NCBI GenBank assembly: GCA_964001305.1
Contig: CAXFAI010000024.1
Location: 1 to 64,000 of the forward strand
DNA length: 64,000 bases
Source of the DNA: CAJXMH01 sp964001305
GTDB lineage: Bacteria; Bacteroidota; Bacteroidia; Flavobacteriales_E; Vicingaceae
Direction: 5' to 3'
The notes beneath the pieces were generated by a model. The model was not told the origin of the DNA. It did not search any database and saw nothing but the letters and a program-made list of their open reading frames with translations. Position numbers and translations under genes: made by a program. Positions 1 through 7,309 of this stretch are shown one piece after another. Numbering within the stretch: the first letter of the stretch is position 1; each line of letters starts with the position of its first letter.

Positions 1-13
1 CTTAAAGAACGAG

Positions 14-87
14 AGCCGATGGAGGGATTCGAACCCCCGACCCGCTGATTACAAATCAGCTGCTCTGGCCAACTGAGCTACATCGGC
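14..87 (-). tRNA. tRNA-Thr (anticodon TGT)
   Basis: Read on the minus strand, this folds into a full cloverleaf. The 7-bp acceptor stem pairs GCCGATG with CATCGGC, the D arm contains GCTCAGTTGG, and the anticodon stem CTGAT/ATCAG encloses the loop TTTGTAA, giving anticodon TGT for threonine. The T arm carries GGTTCGAATCC. The discriminator base appears to be T and CCA is not encoded. It lies downstream of hpf on the same strand. In many bacteria this arrangement leads into a tRNA cluster and tuf, which would be beyond the left edge (inference). Confidence 0.97.
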
Positions 88-93
88 ATGTAT

Positions 94-140
94 TAAAAGA
101 CCTTTTTCTTAGCCAATTGTGATAGCCTCGAAAAAGGTCT
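94..140 (-). terminator. Inverted repeat after hpf, probable terminator
   Basis: An 11-bp perfect inverted repeat (98-108 with 130-140) is separated by a 21-base loop. On the minus strand the second arm is followed by TTTTAAT. It lies between the hpf stop and the tRNA-Thr gene, so it could terminate the hpf transcript or be a processing hairpin for the tRNA precursor. The arms are A/T-rich and the loop is long, so confidence is moderate. Confidence 0.5.
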
Positions 141-237
141 GCAAATTTATAAAAGATTTAAATTACAGTGAAAATTATTTCACTTTTTTTTTGACAAACT
201 TTAAATTCCTTGTAAATACTGAGCTTCAAGCCATAAA

Positions 238-543
238 TTATAAGCCTCTAACCTTTTCTTTACGCTTTTTTGCTTGCCTTCTTAATGCTTCTGTAACTTC
301 ATCTGTTGCTGCTTCGAAGTTTTTTGCCGTTTTTTTGGCAAATAGGTCATTACCTGGAATGTATAATCTGATTTCTACAGTTTTGTTCTCTGTCTCATGA
401 TTATTATCCACTTTTAGATATACATCAGCTTCTATAATTCGATCAAAGAAATGGGTTAGCTTATTTACTCTTCCCTGAATAAAGTCTATTAATTTTTGAT
501 CTGCATCAAAATTCACTGATCTAACATTTAACTTAACCATCAT
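238..543 (-). CDS. hpf: Ribosome hibernation promoting factor, short form (HPF/RaiA)
   Basis: A 101-residue basic protein of the ribosome-associated S30AE family, which binds the 30S decoding region and inactivates ribosomes in stationary phase. The N-terminal strand MVKLNVRSVNFDADQKLIDF and the DVYLKV/KTVEIRLYIPG strands fit the beta-alpha-beta-beta-beta-alpha fold, and the C-terminus is a lysine-rich helix. The length matches the short form, with no C-terminal dimerisation domain. Two adjacent ATG codons (543 and 540) could each start it. It follows xerC by 12 bases and is probably co-transcribed with it. The link of xerC, hpf and a tRNA cluster is common in Bacteroidota (family knowledge). 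Confidence 0.9.
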   Translation of the reverse strand: MMVKLNVRSVNFDADQKLIDFIQGRVNKLTHFFDRIIEADVYLKVDNNHETENKTVEIRLYIPGNDLFAKKTAKNFEAATDEVTEALRRQAKKRKEKVRGL

Positions 544-555
544 AGCGTTTAATTT

Positions 556-1431
556 TTATGCTCTTGGATGAGCCTGTTTGTAAATATTTTTTAATTTTTC
601 TATTGAGTTATGGGTGTATACTTCTGTGGCAGATAAATTAGCATGCCCCAAAAACTCTTTTATTGTATTTAAATCTGCTCCATTGTTTAACATATGTGTC
701 GCAAATGTATGTCGCAAAATATGCGGACTTTTTTTCTGTAATGAAGATACCATACTAAGGTATGAATTAACCTTTCTATAGACAAACTTTGGATAAAGCT
801 TTTTTCCGCTATCTGTTAGAAAAATAAAAGGCTCAGAATAAAGTGATTGCTTTTCAGATAAATATTCAACTAAACTCTTGGCCAAGGAATTAGAAATAGG
901 AATGATTCGTTCTTTGTTTCGTTTTCCCAAAACCTTTAACGTATTTGTCCCTCTATCAAATGACTCATTTTTTAATTGAATTAATTCACTTAGTCTAATC
1001 CCTGTGGCATAGAATATCTCTAACATAATCTTATCACGAAAGCCAGAAAAATCATTACCAAATTCAATTTGCTCAAATAGATTATCAGTTTCTTTTACTT
1101 TTAAAAAAGAAGGTAGAGGTTTCTCCACTTTTGGACTCGTAATCTTTGAAGTAGGTAAAACCTTAATTTGACCTTTCTTCTTTAAATACTGATAAAATGA
1201 TTTTAGAGTAGATATTTTTCGATTAACGGTGCGACTACTATGTTGTTTTTCCATAAGGTCGATTACCCATGAACGAAGCATCTCAGAAGTAACCTTTTTG
1301 AATTCAACTTCATCATACTTATCTTCTAGAAATTCTTTTAATGAATTCAAATCATTTCGATAGGCAAGCAAGGTGTGTTGCGAGTATCTTCGCTCTCTCT
1401 CTAAGTAACTTAAGAATTCAGTTATGGGCAT
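556..1431 (-). CDS. xerC: Tyrosine recombinase XerC/XerD type
   Basis: A 291-residue site-specific recombinase. The N-terminal SAM-like core-binding domain occupies about residues 1-90 and the catalytic domain about 105-285. The active-site set is complete: Arg146 (in ATGIRLSEL), Lys170 (VLGKRNKER), His237 and Arg240 (SPHILRHTFATHM), His263 (LGHANLS) and nucleophile Tyr272 (EVYTH). The length fits Xer proteins, which resolve chromosome dimers at dif; no dif-like site is evident nearby. The ATG start lies directly against the terminator of the upstream rpsU gene, so transcription may depend on read-through. XerC versus XerD cannot be settled by eye. Confidence 0.92.
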   Translation of the reverse strand: MPITEFLSYLERERRYSQHTLLAYRNDLNSLKEFLEDKYDEVEFKKVTSEMLRSWVIDLMEKQHSSRTVNRKISTLKSFYQYLKKKGQIKVLPTSKITSPKVEKPLPSFLKVKETDNLFEQIEFGNDFSGFRDKIMLEIFYATGIRLSELIQLKNESFDRGTNTLKVLGKRNKERIIPISNSLAKSLVEYLSEKQSLYSEPFIFLTDSGKKLYPKFVYRKVNSYLSMVSSLQKKSPHILRHTFATHMLNNGADLNTIKEFLGHANLSATEVYTHNSIEKLKNIYKQAHPRA

Positions 1432-1483
1432 AAAAAAACCACTTTATTGATATGCAAGTTAAGCAATACCAACAAAAGTGGTT
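1432..1483 (-). terminator. rpsU terminator with long loop
   Basis: On the minus strand AACCACTTT (483-475 side) pairs with AAAGTGGTT (1445-1437), followed at once by a run of T residues, downstream of the rpsU stop at 1508. The loop is about 29 bases, longer than usual. The T-run ends where the xerC start codon begins. Confidence 0.65.
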
Positions 1484-1507
1484 ACTATTTTTAGAAAGAT
1501 TAAGCTT

Positions 1508-1702
1508 TTAAGCTTCTTCTTCTCTTTGCATCTGCTCTTTGTAGATTGCACGCTTAATTTCTTCTCTGCGCTCTACTGAAGGCTTTGTAAAATGTTGACG
1601 ATTTCTCAACTCTTTTACAGTTCCTGTTCTTTCAAACTTCTTTTTAAACTTCTTTAAAGCTCTTTCGATGTTCTCGCCTTCTTTTACTGGTACAATTAAC
1701 AT
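1508..1702 (-). CDS. rpsU: 30S ribosomal protein S21
   Basis: A 64-residue, highly basic protein starting MLIVPVKEGENIERALKKFK, which is the S21 signature, followed by a basic helix ending in an EQMQREEEA tail. S21 sits on the 30S platform near the anti-Shine-Dalgarno region of 16S rRNA. In Bacteroidota that region is occluded, with S21 taking part, which fits their weak use of Shine-Dalgarno sites (family knowledge). It has its own good promoter at 1726-1757 and its own terminator, so it is probably a strongly expressed unit with read-through into xerC-hpf. Confidence 0.96.
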   Translation of the reverse strand: MLIVPVKEGENIERALKKFKKKFERTGTVKELRNRQHFTKPSVERREEIKRAIYKEQMQREEEA

Positions 1703-1725
1703 ATTGTCAAAATTTTATTGGGGTG

Positions 1726-1757
1726 CAAAAGTATAAAACTTTCTTTAATCAATCAAA
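1726..1757 (-). promoter_or_regulatory. Bacteroidota-type promoter of rpsU
   Basis: On the minus strand TTTG (1757-1754) is followed after 20 bases by TACTTTTG (1733-1726), a full match to the -33 TTTG / -7 TAnnTTTG consensus. The rpsU ATG is 24 bases beyond the -7 element. The -33 box abuts the stop codon of the acyl-CoA dehydrogenase gene. Confidence 0.8.
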
Positions 1758-2897
1758 TTATTTCAAAATCTCTCTTGAAATCACTAATTTTTGAATTTCT
1801 GAGGTTCCTTCTCCTATTGTACAAAGTTTTGAATCTCGGTAAAACTTCTCTACAGGAAACTCTTTGGTATAGCCATAACCACCAAAAATTTGTACTGCTT
1901 CTGTTGAAACTCTCACTGAAACTTCAGATGCGTAATACTTGGCAAAAGCAGATTCCTTAGTCATTTTTTGTCCTTTATTTTTCATATCTGCAGCTTGGTG
2001 AGTTAGCAATTCTGCTGCTTCAATTTCAGTTGCCATATCTGCTAGCTTAAAAGCAATGGCTTGGAACTTAGAAATAGGCTGACCAAATTGCTCTCTCTCA
2101 TTGGCATACTTTTTAGCTGCTTCAAAAGCTCCTTTAGCAATTCCCAGTGAGAGAGCCGCTATAGAAATTCTTCCACCATCTAAAATTTTCATTGCTTGTG
2201 GAAATCCTTCACCAACCTTTCCAAGTAAATTCTCCTTGGGTACTTTACAATCGGTAAAAATTAGCTCAGCAGTTTCAGAAGCACGCATTCCTAATTTGTC
2301 TTCTTTCTTTCCAGAAGAAAAGCCTTCCGTTCCCTTTTCAAGGATAAATGCTGACATGCCATGCGAATCTCCTTTTTCACCGGTTCTAGCAATAACTACG
2401 GCAATATCACCAGAAATTGCATGAGTAATAAAATTCTTTGCTCCATTTAAGATGTAGAAATCTCCATCTTCAACAGCAGTTGTGTTCATTCCACCAGCAT
2501 CAGATCCTGTATTGTGCTCGGTTAAGCCCCAAGCTCCTATATGCTCTGCAGTAGCTAGTTTTGGTAAATACTTTTGCTTTTGCTCTTCATTGCCAAAGGT
2601 TAAAATGTGGTTTGTACATAATGAATTGTGCGCTGCCATAGATAAGCCAATGGAGCCACAAACTTTAGCTAATTCACTAATGGCAGTAATGTATTCATGG
2701 TAACCAAATCCTGAGCCGCCATATTCTTGAGGTACAAGTACACCCATCAACCCAAGCTCACCTAATTTCTTAAATAATGGCACTGGAAATTCTTGAGATT
2801 CATCCCACTTCATTAAATTGGGTTTAATCTCCTTGGCTGCAAAATCTTGCACCATTTTCGCAATCATTGCTTGATTCTCTGTATAACTAAAATCCAT
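1758..2897 (-). CDS. Acyl-CoA dehydrogenase (short-chain type)
   Basis: An FAD-dependent alpha,beta-dehydrogenase of acyl-CoA thioesters used in beta-oxidation or branched-chain amino acid breakdown. From the chosen ATG at 2897 it has 379 residues. A TTG four codons upstream would add only MKRE; the ATG fits the usual MDFSYTENQ opening. The family marks are WGLTEHNTGSDAGG near residue 130 (flavin contact), QIFGGYGYTKEFPVEKFYRD near 340 and the IGEGTSEIQ segment with the expected catalytic Glu at about 363. That Glu position is typical of short/medium-chain enzymes rather than isovaleryl-CoA dehydrogenase. It is single, with no electron-transfer flavoprotein genes nearby. Confidence 0.93.
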   Translation of the reverse strand: MDFSYTENQAMIAKMVQDFAAKEIKPNLMKWDESQEFPVPLFKKLGELGLMGVLVPQEYGGSGFGYHEYITAISELAKVCGSIGLSMAAHNSLCTNHILTFGNEEQKQKYLPKLATAEHIGAWGLTEHNTGSDAGGMNTTAVEDGDFYILNGAKNFITHAISGDIAVVIARTGEKGDSHGMSAFILEKGTEGFSSGKKEDKLGMRASETAELIFTDCKVPKENLLGKVGEGFPQAMKILDGGRISIAALSLGIAKGAFEAAKKYANEREQFGQPISKFQAIAFKLADMATEIEAAELLTHQAADMKNKGQKMTKESAFAKYYASEVSVRVSTEAVQIFGGYGYTKEFPVEKFYRDSKLCTIGEGTSEIQKLVISREILK

Positions 2898-2923
2898 TTC
2901 TCTCTTCAATTTTTTTGGTACAT

Positions 2924-2931
2924 CAAAAATA
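2924..2931 (-). promoter_or_regulatory. -7 element (TATTTTTG) before acyl-CoA dehydrogenase
   Basis: The minus strand reads TATTTTTG 26 bases before the dehydrogenase ATG at 2897, matching TAnnTTTG. No clear TTTG is seen at the proper distance upstream. Confidence 0.45.
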
Positions 2932-2973
2932 CAATTTGATGGGTAATTTGTTTTTGACTAATTTATAAATGAG

Positions 2974-3498
2974 CTAGTAACAAGCCAATCCTTCTATATT
3001 CTTCGTGAATTTAATTAGCGCTTCACGTCCCTTTAAAAATTCAAGTATGACTAAAAAACTAAATCCACACACTTCTGCCTTTTGCATTTTTACGATTTCT
3101 GCAGCTGCCGCTGCTGTACCGCCGGTTGCTAAAAGGTCATCATGTATTAAAATTCTACTGCCTGGTTTAATAACATCTTCATGCACTTCAATTTCAGCTG
3201 TTCCATACTCAAGTTCATATTTATATGAAACCGTTTTGTAAGGTAACTTTCCTTTTTTGCGAACAGGAATAAATGGAATATTCATCGCCTGAGCAATCAG
3301 TAAGCCCCAAAAAAAACCTCTACTTTCAATTCCCATAATTGCATCTGGTTTTTGCTCTTCTGCTCGTTTCACAAATTCCTCTGTAATTTGTTTAGTTAAT
3401 TCTGGCAACTCAAGAATGGGGGTAATATCCTTAAAAATTATCCCCTCTTTTGGGAAGTTAGGTATATCTCGAATGACTGACTTTATTTTATCTTCCAT
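2974..3498 (-). CDS. apt: Adenine phosphoribosyltransferase
   Basis: Purine salvage enzyme joining adenine and PRPP to give AMP and pyrophosphate in the cytoplasm. The 174-residue length is normal for Apt. The opening RDIPNFPKEGIIFKDITPIL is the conserved adenine-side segment. IMGIESRGFFWG lies near residues 55-64, and the PRPP-binding motif ILIHDDLLATGGT is at about 117-129. It has its own promoter 19 bases or more upstream and stands alone between two unrelated genes, although it follows the HhH gene by only 62 bases on the same strand. Confidence 0.96.
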   Translation of the reverse strand: MEDKIKSVIRDIPNFPKEGIIFKDITPILELPELTKQITEEFVKRAEEQKPDAIMGIESRGFFWGLLIAQAMNIPFIPVRKKGKLPYKTVSYKYELEYGTAEIEVHEDVIKPGSRILIHDDLLATGGTAAAAAEIVKMQKAEVCGFSFLVILEFLKGREALIKFTKNIEGLACY

Positions 3499-3516
3499 AG
3501 GTTATATTTGGAAAAG

Positions 3517-3548
3517 CAAGATTACGACGCTTCCAAGAGAAAGACAAA
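3517..3548 (-). promoter_or_regulatory. Promoter of apt
   Basis: On the minus strand TTTG (3548-3545) and TAATCTTG (3524-3517) are 20 bases apart. The -7 element departs from TAnnTTTG by one base. It is placed 18 bases before the apt start codon. Confidence 0.6.
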
Positions 3549-3559
3549 CCGCTTTTAGA

Positions 3560-4510
3560 TTATTCAACCGTTAAATAAGGACTGAGCTTTTGTAAGAGTG
3601 AATCACTAATAAGAACAGACTTTTTCAAATCTTCTAGCCTTTGATACTCTCCATGTTTATTACGAATATTCACAATGGAATTGGCTACATTCCAATTTAT
3701 ATATGGGTGTTTTTGTAATTCTTTTGCATTTAACTGATTTACATTTAACTTCTTTATTTCGATTTGATGAATCACCAATTGATCTCTTAACCTTATCAGC
3801 ATACTGTCATTAAAGTTCCATATTTCAGTCAACTGATTGAGATTAGAATAGCCACCTAATGCTTCTCTATAGGAAACCATTTTTCCACTAAAGTAAGGAC
3901 CAATCCCATACAATTTTAATAAAGTAGCACTGTCTGCTGTATTAACATCAACAATGAGTTTTGGGTATTCCTTTTTCTTTTTTACACTTTTGGAATCTTC
4001 ATTTTTCTCATCGTAAACCTTTGCAGTTAATTTCTTAGAATTTTGATTTTCAAATTCGCTTTCATTTGGAAGTAATATATAAGGTTCAAGCTTTAAGTAA
4101 GTAGAATCAGAAATGGTATACATTTTTTGCACATCTTCTTTTGTTCTAAACTTGCCTCCTTTTTCTTCATAGTTTTTTATAACCTGTGCTTGCTTTTCAG
4201 AGAGTCCCAATTTTTTCCAATCGGCAATTGACAAGCCATTAGGATTGAATTTAAATAATCTAACTTGAACCTCTTTTAATGGCTCAGCTTCATGAATAAC
4301 TTTTTGGCCTTTCTGCTTTAACTTTTCTTGCTCTTCTTGATATGCCTGGGCAAGTTCTTCAATTCTATTATTTGAATAGTTAAGCTCACCTGGGTTCAAT
4401 ACCAAATAGTAACGTGCTCCAATAAAAAGCAGAGATAAAATGGATAAACCCATAATTCCTCTTCTTTCAATTTTACTAAAATGAAAATAGTCTTTGAATT
4501 GGTTTTTCAA
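3560..4510 (-). CDS. Membrane-anchored triple helix-hairpin-helix protein (ComEA-like)
   Basis: A 316-residue protein with a short cytoplasmic start (FHFSKIERRGI), one membrane segment at about residues 19-36, a charged linker, and three helix-hairpin-helix units at about 86-145, 186-246 and 254-314. The second has DVNTADSATLLKLYGIGPYFSGKM, with the GIG hairpin expected for DNA-backbone contact. It resembles the ComEA family, whose members bind incoming DNA in the periplasm. The start is TTG, chosen because it gives the usual N-terminus and sits 2 bases after the upstream stop; the next ATG would remove part of the anchor. A DNA-uptake role is inference; no other com genes are in the window. 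Confidence 0.75.
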   Translation of the reverse strand: MKNQFKDYFHFSKIERRGIMGLSILSLLFIGARYYLVLNPGELNYSNNRIEELAQAYQEEQEKLKQKGQKVIHEAEPLKEVQVRLFKFNPNGLSIADWKKLGLSEKQAQVIKNYEEKGGKFRTKEDVQKMYTISDSTYLKLEPYILLPNESEFENQNSKKLTAKVYDEKNEDSKSVKKKKEYPKLIVDVNTADSATLLKLYGIGPYFSGKMVSYREALGGYSNLNQLTEIWNFNDSMLIRLRDQLVIHQIEIKKLNVNQLNAKELQKHPYINWNVANSIVNIRNKHGEYQRLEDLKKSVLISDSLLQKLSPYLTVE

Positions 4511-4512
4511 GC

Positions 4513-5172
4513 TTATTGAATTGCGATTTCCACTTGCCCATCTTTAGGGCAACCTTCCAAAAGTAATCCAATATTTTGATATAGAGAATCTTCAATGGTT
4601 AAAGCCTCTTTGGATAAGTTAAATTGTGCGATTCCAATTCCATAATTTAACCAAGTAAATGTAGAAGCATTTAGCAAGTTTGGAACATCAATTTTAAATG
4701 TATCTATCACTCCATTTGCCGGTTGAACATAGAATTTTTCAATAGGTCCGTAAGAAAACTGAACAAACAAAGTATCTTGTAAAGTCAGCACTCTATTACT
4801 ATTTAGAGACAAATAAAGTGTTGTTGTATTAGTTGCATATAAGTCAAGGTCAAAATCCTTTTTTAAATCTAAATTGCTAATCAATGTTTGATAACCATTA
4901 GAATTGATTTTAATCAAATCGGCTCTTCCGCTTTTAGATTCATCTAATTCGTAGGATAATCTGACGTATCCATTCCCATCTGTAATTGCACTTGCTAAAA
5001 TGGTTGGTTCATTAAAACTTCCAAAACTAGAGTTTGCCTTTAAAGCAATTTCCACCTGTGAAGCAACTTGGTCACAGTTCTCATATACGCGAGCTGAAAT
5101 TTCACTCACGACTACTTCCTCTTTACAGGAATACAAAATAATTCCCAAGAGAATCAGAATCGAATACTTCAT
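4513..5172 (-). CDS. Putative lipoprotein, function unknown
   Basis: A 219-residue protein whose first 16 residues form a lipoprotein signal ending in LYSC (Cys16), so it is probably anchored in the inner or outer membrane. The rest is predicted beta-rich, including a segment (ILASAITDGNGYVRLSYEL) reminiscent of carboxypeptidase regulatory-like folds where a parameter and a domain boundary alternate. I do not recognise the family. Its ATG overlaps the stop codon of the upstream symporter by one base (TAATG), and it is followed by the HhH gene after 2 bases, so the three are surely co-transcribed. A role accessory to either neighbour is only inference from this coupling. Confidence 0.7.
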   Translation of the reverse strand: MKYSILILLGIILYSCKEEVVVSEISARVYENCDQVASQVEIALKANSSFGSFNEPTILASAITDGNGYVRLSYELDESKSGRADLIKINSNGYQTLISNLDLKKDFDLDLYATNTTTLYLSLNSNRVLTLQDTLFVQFSYGPIEKFYVQPANGVIDTFKIDVPNLLNASTFTWLNYGIGIAQFNLSKEALTIEDSLYQNIGLLLEGCPKDGQVEIAIQ

Positions 5173-7235
5173 TACTTAAAACGCTTAATAGCTCCAGATT
5201 TAATTCTAGCGAAATAATCGTTCATATCATCTTTCACTTCATTGGAAAGGATTAACAATCCCAAAATATTGGGAAATGCCATACCTAAAATCATTAAATC
5301 AGAAAAGTCTAAGACAGCACCTAAACCAACTGATGAACCAATAACGATAAAGATTAGAAAAATTAATTTGTAGGAGTAGTCAGCTAACTTGCTACCTCCA
5401 AATAAAAATGTCCAAGCCTTTAACCCATAGTACGACCATGAAATCATAGTAGAGAAAGCGAACAAGAAAATGGCTACCACTAATACCAATGAAAACCATG
5501 GAAACACACTACTGAAAGCAGCTGATGTTAATTCCGAGCCTTCCAAACCAGAAGTTCCATCAGCAAAACCAGTAAACACTAAAACTAAGGCAGTCATTGT
5601 ACAAACCACAACAGTATCAACAAATGGCTCTAATAATGCAACTACTCCTTCACTTACAGGTTCATTGGTTTTTGATGCTGAATGAGCTATAGAAGCAGAC
5701 CCAACTCCTGCTTCATTTGAAAAGGCAGCTCTTTGAAAACCTACTATTAGAACTCCAATTACTCCCCCTTTAATTGCTGGTGAATTAAACGCTCCTTGAT
5801 AAATTTCAACAAATACGTCACCTACATTTCCAATATTCATTCCTATTATTATTAAGGCAAATAGAACATATAGCCCTGCCATAAATGGCACTATCTTATC
5901 GGTCACTTTGGCGATACTTTTAATTCCACCGATAATAACGATTCCAACTAACAAAGCGAGAACAATACCGAACCAAACACCGTAATCAGCTATTGCAGGA
6001 AATTCACCTGAAAGTTGAGCAAAGGCTTGATTGGCTTGAAACATATTTCCTCCACCGAATGAACCTCCAATACAAAGAATAGCAAAAACAAAAGCCAGCA
6101 CTTTTCCCAGACCACCAAGGTTTCTTTTTGCTAAACCTTCGGTTAAGTAATACATAGGTCCGCCAGATATTTCGCCTTTTTCATTCACTTTTCTGTATTT
6201 CACACCAAGTGTACACTCAGTAAACTTACTGGCCATGCCAATTAAACCGGCTATAATCATCCAAAAGGTAGCACCCGGCCCACCAAGACTAATGGCTACC
6301 GCAACTCCGGCAATATTCCCCAATCCTACAGTTGCAGAAAGCGCCGTTGTTAATGCTTGAAAATGGGTCACCTCTCCTTGATCATCCGGATTACTGAACT
6401 TCCCTTTTACAAGATCAATGGCATGTTTTACTCCTTTCGCATTTATAAACTTCATTCGAATGGTAAAAAACAATGCTCCCAGAACTAGCCAAACTACAAT
6501 AAATGGAATACCTTTTTTCTGAACATCTCCATTTGGATGCAGAACTGGGCGAGGGTTATCATATACTACAGCCGCTAAATTTTCAGATCCAACTTCAATG
6601 ACATCTTCAATGTTATTGGCGTCATATATAAGCTTTCCTTGTTTGGCCTTATGCTTTAAAGTCCCACTTGCAGCTGCAAAAACTTTTACTTGATTGTTAT
6701 CATCTTGTTCTACTATGGCGATTGCATCACCCTTTTTCACCTTAGAACCATCGCTTAATAACCACTCTTTTAATCTGATTTTCTTGATTTCAGGAGAAGA
6801 CCAACCAGGAGCCTTAATTTGCTTTTCATCAGCATACACAATGGGATCGTATAGACCTATCGCTGAGAATGGGTCCCAGAAAAGAAAATTGGTCATGTGT
6901 TGTACAATGGGCTTAAAAGTGGCGTTCATATGCTCTTCAGCTGATTCTGGAGGAATAACACCTTGAACCAACTGCTCATTTCCATCAGCGTCTGTTACCA
7001 ATACTGTAAATTCACTTCCTTCTGTTATGCCCAGACTTGAGTTCGACTTTCGATCTACACTTTGGTGAGACCACTTGTATAAGAAAGGAGCTTTTCCACC
7101 GCTAACCTCAACGAAAGCAACTCCATCGTTAATTTTAGAACTAGGATTCTCATACTTTAGTTCCACTTCAAAATCAGAAGCAAATACTGCAAGCGTTAAA
7201 CAAGATAAAATGAAAGTAAAGAATTGCTTAATCAT
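5172..7235 (-). CDS. Sodium:alanine symporter (AGCS) with periplasmic N-terminal extension
   Basis: A 687-residue protein. Residues 240-687 are an AGCS-family Na+/amino-acid symporter, with signatures ALTTALSATVGLGNIAGVA, GGPGATFWMI, GGPMYYL and NEAGVGSASIAH. The first 19 residues are a signal peptide. Residues 22-95 resemble a SprB/PKD-type beta unit (VSGGKAPFLYKWS, VLVTDADGN). Residues 150-215 resemble a biotinyl/lipoyl hybrid motif (LSDGSKVKKGDAIAIVE then FAAASGTL). The usual modified Lys of the EAMKM turn is absent (EQDDNN), so biotinylation or lipoylation is not expected. Usual AGCS proteins are about 450 residues. The substrate (Ala, Gly or other) cannot be told by eye. First gene of a three-gene operon. 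Confidence 0.9.
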   Translation of the reverse strand: MIKQFFTFILSCLTLAVFASDFEVELKYENPSSKINDGVAFVEVSGGKAPFLYKWSHQSVDRKSNSSLGITEGSEFTVLVTDADGNEQLVQGVIPPESAEEHMNATFKPIVQHMTNFLFWDPFSAIGLYDPIVYADEKQIKAPGWSSPEIKKIRLKEWLLSDGSKVKKGDAIAIVEQDDNNQVKVFAAASGTLKHKAKQGKLIYDANNIEDVIEVGSENLAAVVYDNPRPVLHPNGDVQKKGIPFIVVWLVLGALFFTIRMKFINAKGVKHAIDLVKGKFSNPDDQGEVTHFQALTTALSATVGLGNIAGVAVAISLGGPGATFWMIIAGLIGMASKFTECTLGVKYRKVNEKGEISGGPMYYLTEGLAKRNLGGLGKVLAFVFAILCIGGSFGGGNMFQANQAFAQLSGEFPAIADYGVWFGIVLALLVGIVIIGGIKSIAKVTDKIVPFMAGLYVLFALIIIGMNIGNVGDVFVEIYQGAFNSPAIKGGVIGVLIVGFQRAAFSNEAGVGSASIAHSASKTNEPVSEGVVALLEPFVDTVVVCTMTALVLVFTGFADGTSGLEGSELTSAAFSSVFPWFSLVLVVAIFLFAFSTMISWSYYGLKAWTFLFGGSKLADYSYKLIFLIFIVIGSSVGLGAVLDFSDLMILGMAFPNILGLLILSNEVKDDMNDYFARIKSGAIKRFK

Positions 7236-7257
7236 AAGTTATTTTTTGCTAAACCAA

Positions 7258-7265
7258 CAAATATA
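7258..7265 (-). promoter_or_regulatory. -7 element (TATATTTG) before the symporter operon
   Basis: TATATTTG on the minus strand lies 22 bases before the symporter ATG and matches TAnnTTTG. No convincing TTTG is seen upstream at 17-21 bases. Confidence 0.45.
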
Positions 7266-7309
7266 ACTTAAATATCAAGCAATATAAAGGAGACAAGCCT
7301 TGAATTGTA

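Noticed and set aside
1..2000. Integrative element at tRNA-Thr with the nearby xerC as integrase
   Set aside because: The recombinase is of housekeeping Xer length and type in the usual rpsU-xerC-hpf neighbourhood, and no repeat of the tRNA 3' end is seen.
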